From an uncultured Roseburia sp. (lineage in GTDB: Bacteria; Bacillota; Clostridia; Lachnospirales; Lachnospiraceae): a stretch of 64,000 nucleotides of DNA. Each line of letters starts with the position of its first letter. The first letter of the stretch is position 1. Below, in pieces: positions 34,057-43,097 of this stretch. The position numbers and the translations under genes were made by a program. Location of the stretch: contig URUD01000006.1 of assembly GCA_900550935.1 (NCBI GenBank), positions 13,213 to 77,212 of the forward strand, read 5' to 3'. The notes under the pieces are model-generated. The model was given only the letters and a program-made list of their open reading frames with translations. It was not told the origin of the DNA and did not search any database.

Positions 34057-36012
34057 TTACATACGGCTTCTGATCTTATAAAAAATTCCGGCACCTGCCA
34101 CGATCGTGCTCATGATCGATGGCAATACCGCCGTTGGGAGCGAAGTGTCATCGTCTTCTTCCTCCCAGGCATCCTCGGTATCGTCCTCGTAGAGTTCTTC
34201 GGTGTCATCCATCCAGAGATCTTCTCCGCCATAGGTCTCGATGCCATTATCCAGTGCGGAAACGAGCGGCTCTCCGGTTGACATGTCATCCAAGCTGCTT
34301 TCCAGATCCAGATCTTCCTCCCCGGATGATGCCATGCCTGCCGTATTTCCTGCCGCAATGCCGCCCGTTGCTGTTCCAGCTGTCTGCCCTGCGATCGCAC
34401 TCTTTGCCGTTCCGCTTGTCTGGCTGGTCGTAGCACTCTTTGCTGTTCCACTTGCCTGGCTCGTTGTGGTACTCTTTGCTGTTCCACTCGTCTGCGTGGT
34501 TCCTGTCGTGGTCGTGGTTCCGGTGGTATTTGTAGTGCCTGTCGTTCCGGTTGGCAGACTGGAACCCGCTTTTAATGTAGAAGTTCCGGTCGTGGTGCCT
34601 GTGGTTGTGGTTGTTGTCGTGGTCGTATCTGTTTCGGTCTCTGCCACATTGCTTTTATCTGCAGTAATGCTGTTTAGATCCAGTTTCAGATAGACCGCCT
34701 GCGTTCCGCTTCCCTTGGAGATTGCATCCATGATCGGCACAAACACCTGTAACGGTACATAGCCTGTGCTCTTCGCTTTCTCGATCAGCGGGAACGTCAC
34801 TTTTGCCGGATAATTTGTGCCATAGGTATCACTGAATGTCTTGCCGCCTGATTTCTGTACGGATTTGACAGTTACATTCTTTGTCGTTCCCTTTGGCACT
34901 CCATAGGAATCCGTGGTGTAGCTGTTGGTATAATATTTTAATTTACTTAAATACCCCTTCTTAGAATTTACCGTCAGCCCTTTGAAATCCATCGTCACGG
35001 TATAAGTTCCGTTTTTCACGGTCAGCGTGATCGTGTGGTTGATCGCTTCGTTTGACATGGACAGGTTCTTTTTGTCGGTCTTTTGCATTTTGCCGTATAA
35101 ATAATAGGTTCCGTCCGAAAGCGTTTTGATGTCCAATGTTCCACTGCTCTTTTCTTCAAGTGCCATGATCGCCGCGGACAGGGCAGAGATCTGCGCATCT
35201 ACCTGTGCTGCGGTGGCATCATCATTTTCATACACCTTCTGTGCAGTCTTCATCGCTTTTTTCAATGCCGTGATGCTGTCTGCGGTATACAGATTGGTCT
35301 TTGCGGACAGATTGGATGCCGTCATTAACATGTGGTAAAGCCCTTTTTTGTCTACGGTCTGCTTGGTATCGTCTGTATCTGAACTGTTATCCGTACTGCC
35401 GCCTGTGGTCTCGTCTGAAATCTTTGTTATGCTGTTCCAGTCCAGTTCCAGTTTCGCATACTGTCTGCCGCCTCCGGTGCTGATGGACTCCATGACCGGA
35501 ACATACACCTGCACCCAGAGTTCACTGTCATTTTCTGCGATTGGGAAAGACAGAGTCTTTGGATACCATTTTCCCTTGACACTGGAATCCGTTCCTGTCG
35601 TGGCATCGTTGTAACTGTCATAAATGCCCTCATAATATGCCGTCACGCCTGCCGCCTGTCCGACTTCCCCGTCCGGCATCGCATAGCCGCTGTCGCCGCC
35701 ATTGTAATCCGGGTAATAGTAAAATTCGGACAGATATCCGGTAAAACTTACGGTCCCCAGATTGGTCGTCAGCGGCACAAGGTCTGCCTGTATCGTATAG
35801 CTGCCGTCCTTTGCGATCAGTTTCATCGGTTTTACCAGTGCGGCATCTCCCATGGAACTTTTATCCGCTGTGGCACTTTTTAAATATCCGTCAATGCTGT
35901 AGGTGCCATCTGCCACTGCCGCCTCTGCCTTCTCGGACATACCAAATATCCCTACCAGCACGGCACTTAAAAATCCGACTGCACCAAACAGCCATTTTTT
36001 TCTTTTTCTCAT
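34057..36012 (-). CDS. Surface protein with two NEAT domains and a C-terminal membrane anchor
   Basis: A 651-residue protein: signal peptide 1-32, NEAT domain about 34-195, a helical FIVAR-like spacer about 213-285, and a second NEAT about 293-448. A Thr/Ser-rich linker with ten-residue repeats (SGTAKS units), an acidic stretch, and a terminal membrane segment about 628-646 with a basic end complete it. NEAT domains bind or extract haem at the cell surface. Of the usual haem Tyr-x3-Tyr pair, NEAT1 keeps only the second (RQY) and NEAT2 has neither. The ATG at 36012 follows AAAGGA. It lies between the FMN_bind gene and shp. Confidence 0.85.
   Translation of the reverse strand: MRKRKKWLFGAVGFLSAVLVGIFGMSEKAEAAVADGTYSIDGYLKSATADKSSMGDAALVKPMKLIAKDGSYTIQADLVPLTTNLGTVSFTGYLSEFYYYPDYNGGDSGYAMPDGEVGQAAGVTAYYEGIYDSYNDATTGTDSSVKGKWYPKTLSFPIAENDSELWVQVYVPVMESISTGGGRQYAKLELDWNSITKISDETTGGSTDNSSDTDDTKQTVDKKGLYHMLMTASNLSAKTNLYTADSITALKKAMKTAQKVYENDDATAAQVDAQISALSAAIMALEEKSSGTLDIKTLSDGTYYLYGKMQKTDKKNLSMSNEAINHTITLTVKNGTYTVTMDFKGLTVNSKKGYLSKLKYYTNSYTTDSYGVPKGTTKNVTVKSVQKSGGKTFSDTYGTNYPAKVTFPLIEKAKSTGYVPLQVFVPIMDAISKGSGTQAVYLKLDLNSITADKSNVAETETDTTTTTTTTTGTTTGTSTLKAGSSLPTGTTGTTNTTGTTTTTGTTQTSGTAKSTTTSQASGTAKSATTSQTSGTAKSAIAGQTAGTATGGIAAGNTAGMASSGEEDLDLESSLDDMSTGEPLVSALDNGIETYGGEDLWMDDTEELYEDDTEDAWEEEDDDTSLPTAVLPSIMSTIVAGAGIFYKIRSRM
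34369..34500. repeat. Degenerate 30-base tandem repeat within the NEAT gene linker
   Basis: About four units encode the ten-residue pattern T-S-Q-x-S-G-T-A-K-S. It stays in frame and makes the flexible wall-spanning linker of the two-NEAT protein. Confidence 0.6.
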
Positions 36013-36059
36013 AATCCTTTTACTCCCATCCTGCCATTTTTCCTGTCTATGACGGCAAA

Positions 36060-36103
36060 AAGGCTGCCACACCGGCAATGCCGGTGCACAACCTATCCGC
36101 CTT
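36060..36103 (-). terminator. Hairpin inside the haem operon, possible attenuator
   Basis: On the minus strand CACCGGC pairs with GCCGGTG (36080-36086 with 36070-36076). This sits inside an outer AAGGC/GCCTT stem (36099-36103 with 36060-36064) that runs into TTTTTG. It lies between the FMN_bind gene stop at 36124 and the two-NEAT gene start at 36012 and may lower expression of the downstream genes. Confidence 0.5.
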
Positions 36104-36123
36104 AAAAAAGGAGCTGTATTTCA

Positions 36124-38976
36124 CTATTTCATAGATACTGTCTTTGCAATTCCTGAAGATTTTAGTTTCTTCTTTAATGCTTTTTTCTGGCTTGCCTTCA
36201 GTCCTGATAATTTGATCGTTGCTTTCTTATTGATATTTTTGAAAGCACCCTTTCCAACCGTTTTTACTTTGGTTGCCTTGATTGTGATCTTCTTTAACGC
36301 TTTGTCATTCTTGAATGCGTTTTTGCCGATCGTTGTTACATTTTTACCAATGGTAACGGTGGTCAGCTTTGTGCAGCTTTCAAATGCACTTGCTCCAATG
36401 GATGTCACGGTAGAAGGAATAGTAACGGTCTTGATCTTCTTATTTTTCTTGAATGCGTTTGCACCGATCGCCTTGACCTCACAGGAAGTTCCATTGATGG
36501 TCACCTTGGACGGAATGCTTGCTTTGGTTGATTTCACTGCTGATTTCGTCAGGATTACCTGTGGTTTTGTACCGACCTTTGTCACACGGTAAGTGTTGCC
36601 GCCTACTTTTGCTGTCATGCCAACGGTTAAAGCTGTTTCGGTGTCTCCACTTGTATTTCCGTCTGTGTTTCCATTTGTGTTTCCGTTTGTATTTCCGTTT
36701 GTATTTCCGTTTGAGTCATCGGAAGATGATGTATCGCTATTGGATGGATTCGGATTATCTAATACGACATCCTCATCGGAAAATCTTGCATCCTGCGCTG
36801 TTGTCTTCTCTAATGTGCTGTAGTCTAAGGTCAGGTATACATCCTGTGTTCCGTTTCCTGCGCTGATGGATTCCATGATCGGGATCATAACCTGTAACGG
36901 TACGACTCCGTCGCTCTCTGCCTCTGCGATCAATGGGAAGGATACGATGTCCGGATAGCTTGCTGCAAGTGTATCACTTACGGTCACGCCATCTTTGTAT
37001 TTCTGTACGCTGTTTACGGTTGCTGCGCCAAGCTCACCGGATGGATTGCCGTAGGCATCTTTGGTGTAGCCTTCTTTATAGTAGCTTAAGCTGCCTAAGT
37101 AACCGAAGAGTGATCCGATGCTCATTCCGTGGAAATTCATGGTCACAGTTGCCTTGCCATCTTTTACCGTCAACATGATCGTATGGTCGATCGCATTGTC
37201 TGACATAGATGCTGTACTTAAGTCGATCTTTACCATTTTTCCGGTTACGGCATAAATGCCATCCTCTAATCCTGCAATATTAGAAGTCGATACCAGTGCA
37301 TTTACGGCTGCGACCAGGTTTTCGGCTGCTGTTTTGATCTCATCCTCTGTTGCACTTGTGCTGAATAATACGGTCTTTGCTGCGGTAAATGCTTCATTCA
37401 TTGCCGCATAGGACTCTGCTGTGTAAGCAGATGACTTCAATGCGCCTGCCTTGTCACAGATGCTCTGTAAGTCGGTCTTATCCGGTGCTGCATCACAGAG
37501 TGTTAAGGTATCCCAGTAAAGGGTGATCGTGGATAAAATGTTAAATCTTCCGTTGTCAAAATCTACGCCAGATACCACGCCGTTTAATGCTTTCATTGCC
37601 GGAACGTAAAGATATACGTTGGTGTAATACTGCTGTGCCAGCTGTGTGATCGGAAGCTGGACGTCAGTGATCAGGGTATCGGTTCCTGCTTCTGCCACGA
37701 TCGCTGCATCGGTATTGGTCTCAGTCTGATATAACACACCGCTCATGGAGAGGTTGTTCTCGGATGAGGTGTCATTTCCTGCATAATAGCCGTTTAAGCC
37801 CAGTACATAAAGTGGCTCTTTGCTTGTTCCAGAGATCATCCGGTAAGATAAGGTCATTCTGCCGTTTTTGTCTACGGTTAAATATCCTGTGGTCTTCTCG
37901 TTTTCCACTAAGCTGTGATCTACAACGGATGTCTTATCTTTCATCATAATGCTGTAGGTTCCTGCTGCCGGGATCGCTGTCGGTGCATCCGGGATGACTT
38001 CCTGCTCGATCTGGATATCCAGTGCATCTACGACTGCCTCACGGATCGCATTGGATGTGATCGTTGCACCGGAAACGCCGTCGAGCTTATCCTCGGTATC
38101 CTCTGCATCCGCTTTTTTTGTTGCACAGGAAGTGGTATCTAATGCGCTGATCGCTGTATCATCCTTGTAATAACGACCGATCAGTTTTTCTTTCATGTTT
38201 TTGATCGCTGTCACAAGTTTATCGGTCTCATTGTATTCTGCGTAGGTACCACCGAAGTTTCTGCCCGTGATGTCAATGTCTGAGATCACACCGTCTGTCA
38301 GTGTTACTTTTGCATCGACATCATACTCGCCGAACTGGCTGATGTGTGCGGTTCCTGTCTTTTCTGTTGTGTAGTTTAAGCTGGCATCTCCGCTCTCTTT
38401 TGCGTTTGCATAATCAATGCTGATAAACGCATCCGGGTTTGTGTTCATTGCCTCTACAAACATGTTGACATACACGCCATCGGTACTGATATCCGGGATA
38501 GTAAAGGTAATCTTGATCGGCACTTCTTTTTCTTTTTTTGTTGTACCATCCATTGTTACATTTACTGTCTTTTTCTTTAATACGGTAACATCCTCTGTGT
38601 CTCCTGCATTGGATGCCCCTTTATAGATCTTGACATCGGTTGCATAATCTGTTGCAACTCCCATCGTTACGCTTCTCATTGCTGTCGTAAAGGTTGCGGT
38701 TCCATCCTCTGCCACCGTAATTTCGGCATATCTTCCAAGGCAGTCCTTTGCATTGGAATCAGCATCCAAATTACCGGCATTTTTCAGGCTGACCGGTACG
38801 ATGTAGATCTTTCCCTTTTCTAATGAAGTTCCACTCGTTCCTGCTGAAATACTGTCTGCAAGCATTACGCTCTCTTCTGTCGTTTCGGCTGCTGCCACCT
38901 GCGCCGGTGCGACGCCTGTGGCAAGCAGAAATGCTGAGAGTGCAACTGCTGTTGCTTTATAAGCTGTTCGTTTCAT
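36124..38976 (-). CDS. Secreted NEAT/FMN_bind/BspA-repeat protein, probably flavinylated
   Basis: A 950-residue exported protein: signal peptide 1-30; NEAT-like domain about 52-192; FMN_bind domain about 207-320 ending DGVSGATITS; second NEAT-like about 336-492; FIVAR-like helices about 498-563; third NEAT about 572-722; Asn-Gly-Asn-Thr linker 756-775; and LRR_5 (BspA-type) repeats about 783-930. In NqrC/RnfG-type domains FMN is joined by ApbE to the Thr of [ST]GAT, here Thr305. It could therefore carry out redox chemistry on haem or iron outside the cell. No LPXTG anchor or membrane tail is present. The usual haem Tyr pair is missing from all three NEAT units. Confidence 0.82.
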   Translation of the reverse strand: MKRTAYKATAVALSAFLLATGVAPAQVAAAETTEESVMLADSISAGTSGTSLEKGKIYIVPVSLKNAGNLDADSNAKDCLGRYAEITVAEDGTATFTTAMRSVTMGVATDYATDVKIYKGASNAGDTEDVTVLKKKTVNVTMDGTTKKEKEVPIKITFTIPDISTDGVYVNMFVEAMNTNPDAFISIDYANAKESGDASLNYTTEKTGTAHISQFGEYDVDAKVTLTDGVISDIDITGRNFGGTYAEYNETDKLVTAIKNMKEKLIGRYYKDDTAISALDTTSCATKKADAEDTEDKLDGVSGATITSNAIREAVVDALDIQIEQEVIPDAPTAIPAAGTYSIMMKDKTSVVDHSLVENEKTTGYLTVDKNGRMTLSYRMISGTSKEPLYVLGLNGYYAGNDTSSENNLSMSGVLYQTETNTDAAIVAEAGTDTLITDVQLPITQLAQQYYTNVYLYVPAMKALNGVVSGVDFDNGRFNILSTITLYWDTLTLCDAAPDKTDLQSICDKAGALKSSAYTAESYAAMNEAFTAAKTVLFSTSATEDEIKTAAENLVAAVNALVSTSNIAGLEDGIYAVTGKMVKIDLSTASMSDNAIDHTIMLTVKDGKATVTMNFHGMSIGSLFGYLGSLSYYKEGYTKDAYGNPSGELGAATVNSVQKYKDGVTVSDTLAASYPDIVSFPLIAEAESDGVVPLQVMIPIMESISAGNGTQDVYLTLDYSTLEKTTAQDARFSDEDVVLDNPNPSNSDTSSSDDSNGNTNGNTNGNTNGNTDGNTSGDTETALTVGMTAKVGGNTYRVTKVGTKPQVILTKSAVKSTKASIPSKVTINGTSCEVKAIGANAFKKNKKIKTVTIPSTVTSIGASAFESCTKLTTVTIGKNVTTIGKNAFKNDKALKKITIKATKVKTVGKGAFKNINKKATIKLSGLKASQKKALKKKLKSSGIAKTVSMK
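36649..36717. repeat. 12-base tandem repeat encoding Asn-Gly-Asn-Thr
   Basis: Five to six units of a 12-base sequence (plus strand GTTTGTATTTCC type) encode the NGNT linker between the third NEAT domain and the leucine-rich repeats. Copy number may vary between strains. Confidence 0.7.
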
Positions 38977-39002
38977 CTTTTACACATTCTCCCATTTACT
39001 GT

Positions 39003-42000
39003 TTATTTTTTGATCTTTATTTTTACCACCTTAGAGTATTCGCCGTATACTTTTTTGCCTTTTACATTCTTGTAAGCTCTTACTTTATAGTAGTAGGTCT
39101 TGTTTTTGCTCAGCTTCTTATTGGTATAAGAAACAGATTTTCCGCTCTTGCTGGTTGCGATCTTTTTAAATTTGCCTTTTGCTGCATTGGAACGATATAC
39201 TTCATATCCGTCTGCTCCGGCTACCTTCTTCCAGGAAAGTTTTGCTGTCTTTTTCGCACTGTTCTTGACTGCCACTTTCTGTGGTGCTGCCGGTGCCGGT
39301 TTTGCGGATACCACTTTGGTGTAACCGCTGTAGGTTTTCTTGCCATCTACGGTGCCGTATGCGCGTACCTTAAAGGTGTATTTTGTTCCGGTTGTCAGTT
39401 TCTTTACGGTGTAAGAAGTTTTCTTTACGGTTGCGATCTTCTTAAAGGTCTTGCCATTCTTCTGATATACTTCATATCCGGTCGCATTGTCCGATGCTTT
39501 CCAGCTGAGTTTGATCTGGTTATATGCTACGGTCGCTTTTACGGAACCAGGTGTTGTCACCTCTTTGCTCTGGGTTGTATCATCGGCTGCTGTATTGTCC
39601 GGTGTCTGGGTGTCAGATGGTTTGGTATCCTCTGTTTTTGCTACCAGTGAATTCATTGCTGCATTTAACGCATTTAATGCTGTAGTGGCATCTGCATCTG
39701 CCACACGGTTATTTAATGCTTCCTCTGCAGCTGTCAATGCGGTCTGTAAGTTTTTGTAGCTGTCCTCAGTATATTTGCTGCCATCGACTGCCTTTGCTGT
39801 CTCGATCGCGGTCTTTAATGCTGCTTTTGTCTCTGCTGCTGCGGTCTTTACCAGGCTCTGCATTGCTGTGTTCAACGCTTCGACTGTTTTTAAGGATTTC
39901 TCATTTAATGAACCATCGTCGTTGGTGTCCTCAACTGTCAATGCTTTTGCTGCTGCCAGTTTTGTGGTGATGTCTGCTGCATCCCAGCTTGCCTTGGTGT
40001 AATCGCTCTCGTTTAACTCTTCGGCTGCCTCGATCGCAGTTCCGAGCTCGTTTGGTGTTACGGTGTAGGTATCTCCGTCCTGTACGATAGTGTAACGGTT
40101 TGCCATTACATAACTGCTTAACGCTAACTGATTTCCTACCCAGGTACTGCTTCCAATATCAACCAGATTTGGAACATGGAAAAATCCATTGACAGCATAA
40201 GAGGAAGATAAGTTATATGTACCTCCGCGTACGATCAGATTTCCATTTCCCTCATAAGCCACATACAGATCTGCCGTAATGTCCCGTAATTCTAATTCAC
40301 CGATCTCCATTCCATCCCGTTTATCACTCCAGCCTGCATAACCTGCTGAAACATATTTTCCTGATTTATCCGCACTGCTGTCAATGATCGTAAGTTTCTT
40401 TGTCTCAATCGCGATCGGTGCAATCTCTGTGTCTGATACACTGTCTGGAGTATTCACACTTCCGTATGTCAGTGTGTGACCGTTCAGATCTAATGTTGCA
40501 TTAGAATCGGATCTCATCATACTGTCGAATGTTACATCTTTCTGTAATACTGCTGTCTGTCCATCTTCCATCACATCGGTTACAGCAGCAAAGTTATCTT
40601 CCTCAAAAGCTCCTGCCTCTGTACCATCTGCATTGTAGATCTTCACTACATAATCAGCCGGGTTCTCTGCTGTGATCGCCATCGGTGTGCTGTAACCGCT
40701 GTAAGTTCCACTGGCTACTTCTGTCATACGCATGCCATCCGGTACGATATAACCTGCTGCAAGATTATCTGTCACACCTTTAAAATAACCGCCTGTGATC
40801 TCTGCCGCTGTTCCTTCTGACTGCACACCATAGGAATAAATCGTTTCCTCTGCTTTTTTTGGATTATAATTTCCAGTATAAACACCATCTTTGATGATCA
40901 GCTTTGCACCGTAGGTCACGCCTGTACTGGTCCGAGACTGCATTGCATTGTGTGCATTATAGACTGCGGTTCCGTTGTAAGCAGTGATCTCATTCTTGCC
41001 ATCAAACGTAGCTGTTCCACTACCCGTGATGTCAACAGCAGGATAATTATGTTTTCTTGAGTTTCCTGTTGTTGAAATCTTGCTGTCTGTTACTGTAATA
41101 TTGTTTCCAATAAATTCAACTGCTTCGTTAATAGCACTTGTGATCGTAGAGCCTGTGATCGTCAGATCTCCTGCCAGCGTTGCGTTATTTGCATATTCAA
41201 CCCTTCCATTGACTGTCGTATTTGTGATGGAAAGATTACCAACGTTCTGCTCTTTTTTCCCTTTCATCAATACCATGGTGTACGCATTGGTTTCTTCCCC
41301 GGCAGATGTGACCGCCTTGAAGGATGAATTTACAATGCTGATATTTACGCCCGGTACACCTGCACCGTTTGCCATATCATCCCGAATGAAGTTGTAATAA
41401 GTTGTAAATCCTGTCACGCCATCCAGAGCTACGTTATAGTTTCCTTCTCCCGCACATTCGATCGCACCTTTTACTGTGATGTTCTTTACGGTCAGTTCTG
41501 CGTTGGTAATGATGGTCTGCTTTGCAAGGTTTGAATTTACATTTTCCTCAGAGTCCCATGTGATCGTTCCTGTTTTGGTATTGTCTGTAATTACTGTGGC
41601 ACCATTGGTTGTGATCGTGTACTGTCCTGCCTGGTTGATCGTATGTCCGTTCAGATCGATCGTACCGCCGGCGATCTCTACATTGGCACTCAATGTCACA
41701 TCCTCGCCAAGTACCATGGTCTTGCCATCGGTCAGTTTTGCTGCTGCCTCTTCAAAGGTGTTATAAATTCTGGTTCCGATCGCACAGCCGCTTGTCAGTA
41801 CGCGTACGCTGCCGTCTACGTCCGATGTTGCAGAGGTATCGGTGCTGGTCTGTACTGCGCTGCTCCAATCGATTCCGAATGCTGCATCCTGATTAATTCC
41901 CATGATTGCAATAAACATTCTGGTAAATACAACGTTCTGATCGGTGGATGGAATGGTAAATGTGATGCGGGTCGGCACCTTCTTGTAATTTTCCACTGCT

Positions 42001-42737
42001 GTCGCATCGACTCTTGCTGTCACACGGTTTAAGGTCGTATCCTGTGCTTTGGTCATCTCCATGTATTTTGCAGTATCTGTGTAGATCGTCCAGTCACTTG
42101 CAGATCCGTTCTGTCCAAATGCGGATACTGCCTGAAGTCCGATGCTGATCGTCGCACTGCCATCCTCATGTACGGTAAGGGTTGCAGGTCCGTTGATACA
42201 GCTTCCTGCCATGGAACTGTAATTTGTTACCATTTCGCTGTATGCCATCGTGTAATTGCTTGTCTGTGAAACTTTTCCACCATTTAACAGTGCAACTGGT
42301 ACGCTGTAGGTTCCCGGTGCAAGCTGTTTGATGGTCTCTCCGGAAGAGCTTCTTCCAAATCCGAATGTCCCTTCGGCATATTCCTGTGTGTCTTCGGTCT
42401 CGGTCTCTTCCACTTCTGTATTCTGCATTTCCTCGGAAAGGGCTTCTGCCTCTTCTTCGGTCTCTGACTCGTCCTCTATTACATCCTCGTCCTCTGCAGC
42501 TTCGGTTGCCTCGTCTGTCTCGGTCTCCTCATCCTCTGCCACTTCGGTCGCATCACTTTCTGTTTCGCTCTCTGGCTCCTCTGTTACCTCAGTAGCTGTT
42601 ACTGCCCCGGTATCATCTGCCGTGCTTTCCATATTGGTCTGTGCTGCTAAAACTTCCGCATCTGTGATCGGCATACTTGCTGCTAACATAATGGCACTCA
42701 ACACACCGGCTGTCACTCTGTATGGAATCTTTCTCAT
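39003..42737 (-). CDS. Large secreted protein with NEAT-like, beta-helix, FIVAR and Fn3 domains
   Basis: First gene of the haem operon, 1,244 residues. Signal peptide is about 1-32, followed by a strongly acidic Glu/Thr-rich stretch (about 45-120). A NEAT-like domain (about 139-294) comes next, then a long parallel beta-helix-like region (about 318-900) with LDLNGHT and turn repeats. Two FIVAR helical units and two fibronectin type III domains (about 1062-1244) end the protein. There is no sorting signal or membrane tail. Its architecture suggests a secreted adhesin or haemoprotein-capture protein; binding to haem is not proven because the Tyr pair is absent. GGAGGAG precedes the ATG. Confidence 0.82.
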   Translation of the reverse strand: MRKIPYRVTAGVLSAIMLAASMPITDAEVLAAQTNMESTADDTGAVTATEVTEEPESETESDATEVAEDEETETDEATEAAEDEDVIEDESETEEEAEALSEEMQNTEVEETETEDTQEYAEGTFGFGRSSSGETIKQLAPGTYSVPVALLNGGKVSQTSNYTMAYSEMVTNYSSMAGSCINGPATLTVHEDGSATISIGLQAVSAFGQNGSASDWTIYTDTAKYMEMTKAQDTTLNRVTARVDATAVENYKKVPTRITFTIPSTDQNVVFTRMFIAIMGINQDAAFGIDWSSAVQTSTDTSATSDVDGSVRVLTSGCAIGTRIYNTFEEAAAKLTDGKTMVLGEDVTLSANVEIAGGTIDLNGHTINQAGQYTITTNGATVITDNTKTGTITWDSEENVNSNLAKQTIITNAELTVKNITVKGAIECAGEGNYNVALDGVTGFTTYYNFIRDDMANGAGVPGVNISIVNSSFKAVTSAGEETNAYTMVLMKGKKEQNVGNLSITNTTVNGRVEYANNATLAGDLTITGSTITSAINEAVEFIGNNITVTDSKISTTGNSRKHNYPAVDITGSGTATFDGKNEITAYNGTAVYNAHNAMQSRTSTGVTYGAKLIIKDGVYTGNYNPKKAEETIYSYGVQSEGTAAEITGGYFKGVTDNLAAGYIVPDGMRMTEVASGTYSGYSTPMAITAENPADYVVKIYNADGTEAGAFEEDNFAAVTDVMEDGQTAVLQKDVTFDSMMRSDSNATLDLNGHTLTYGSVNTPDSVSDTEIAPIAIETKKLTIIDSSADKSGKYVSAGYAGWSDKRDGMEIGELELRDITADLYVAYEGNGNLIVRGGTYNLSSSYAVNGFFHVPNLVDIGSSTWVGNQLALSSYVMANRYTIVQDGDTYTVTPNELGTAIEAAEELNESDYTKASWDAADITTKLAAAKALTVEDTNDDGSLNEKSLKTVEALNTAMQSLVKTAAAETKAALKTAIETAKAVDGSKYTEDSYKNLQTALTAAEEALNNRVADADATTALNALNAAMNSLVAKTEDTKPSDTQTPDNTAADDTTQSKEVTTPGSVKATVAYNQIKLSWKASDNATGYEVYQKNGKTFKKIATVKKTSYTVKKLTTGTKYTFKVRAYGTVDGKKTYSGYTKVVSAKPAPAAPQKVAVKNSAKKTAKLSWKKVAGADGYEVYRSNAAKGKFKKIATSKSGKSVSYTNKKLSKNKTYYYKVRAYKNVKGKKVYGEYSKVVKIKIKK

Positions 42738-42770
42738 TTTCTTTTTCTCCTCCTTTTTTCCGTTCCATGA

Positions 42771-42786
42771 GTTAGAATAGTCTAAC
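42771..42786. promoter_or_regulatory. Palindromic operator GTTAG-N6-CTAAC of the haem operon
   Basis: GTTAGA-ATAG-TCTAAC is a perfect 6+4+6 palindrome 33 bases before the first start codon of the haem operon and just past the predicted transcription start. The same GTTAG-N6-CTAAC arrangement stands at the promoter of the adjacent DtxR-like regulators (46032-46047). GTTAG/CTAAC half-sites are also found in DtxR/IdeR boxes, with other spacing. Confidence 0.7.
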
Positions 42787-42801
42787 CCAATGCCACTTAC
42801 G

Positions 42802-42831
42802 TTTTTACCATAACGTTATTTTCTCTGTCAA
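42802..42831 (-). promoter_or_regulatory. Predicted promoter of the haem operon
   Basis: A consensus -35 TTGACA (42826-42831) is followed after 18 bases by a weak -10 TAAAAA (42802-42807). The operator at 42771-42786 lies about 15 bases beyond the -10. No Fur-type box was recognised. Confidence 0.5.
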
Positions 42832-43028
42832 TATTGGATTTTGTGTGAATGTTTCCATTTTTCTGTCATTTTTTTCCAGCTTTTCGTCCTGTTTTCCGCT
42901 ATTTACAAAGAATAAACGCGTGTTGCAGGTGTGCAACATACGATTCCGCTTTGAGAAAAGTTATCAGTATCAATTTCTCTCATTTCTTCTTTTTGCTTGT
43001 CTATTTTGCACAAATTTTTTGCTCTTCC

Positions 43029-43057
43029 TTGTAACTACAATCCTTTCATGATAGAAT
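43029..43057 (+). promoter_or_regulatory. Predicted promoter of the Rpn nuclease gene
   Basis: The -35 TTGTAA (43029-43034) and -10 TAGAAT (43052-43057) are separated by 17 bases. A second match close to the gene (TTGTGG, 17 bases, TATAAT at 43239-43244) would start transcription within the ribosome-binding site and is less likely. Confidence 0.5.
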
Positions 43058-43097
43058 ACGCAAAAATACATTCGCATACAGTCTATTTTTTCTTTGT

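Noticed and set aside
38823..39650. Plus-strand open frame of 275 codons
   Set aside because: It is antisense to the start of the FMN_bind gene and the Fn3 end of the large NEAT gene. It has no ribosome-binding site and its composition is that of a shadow frame.
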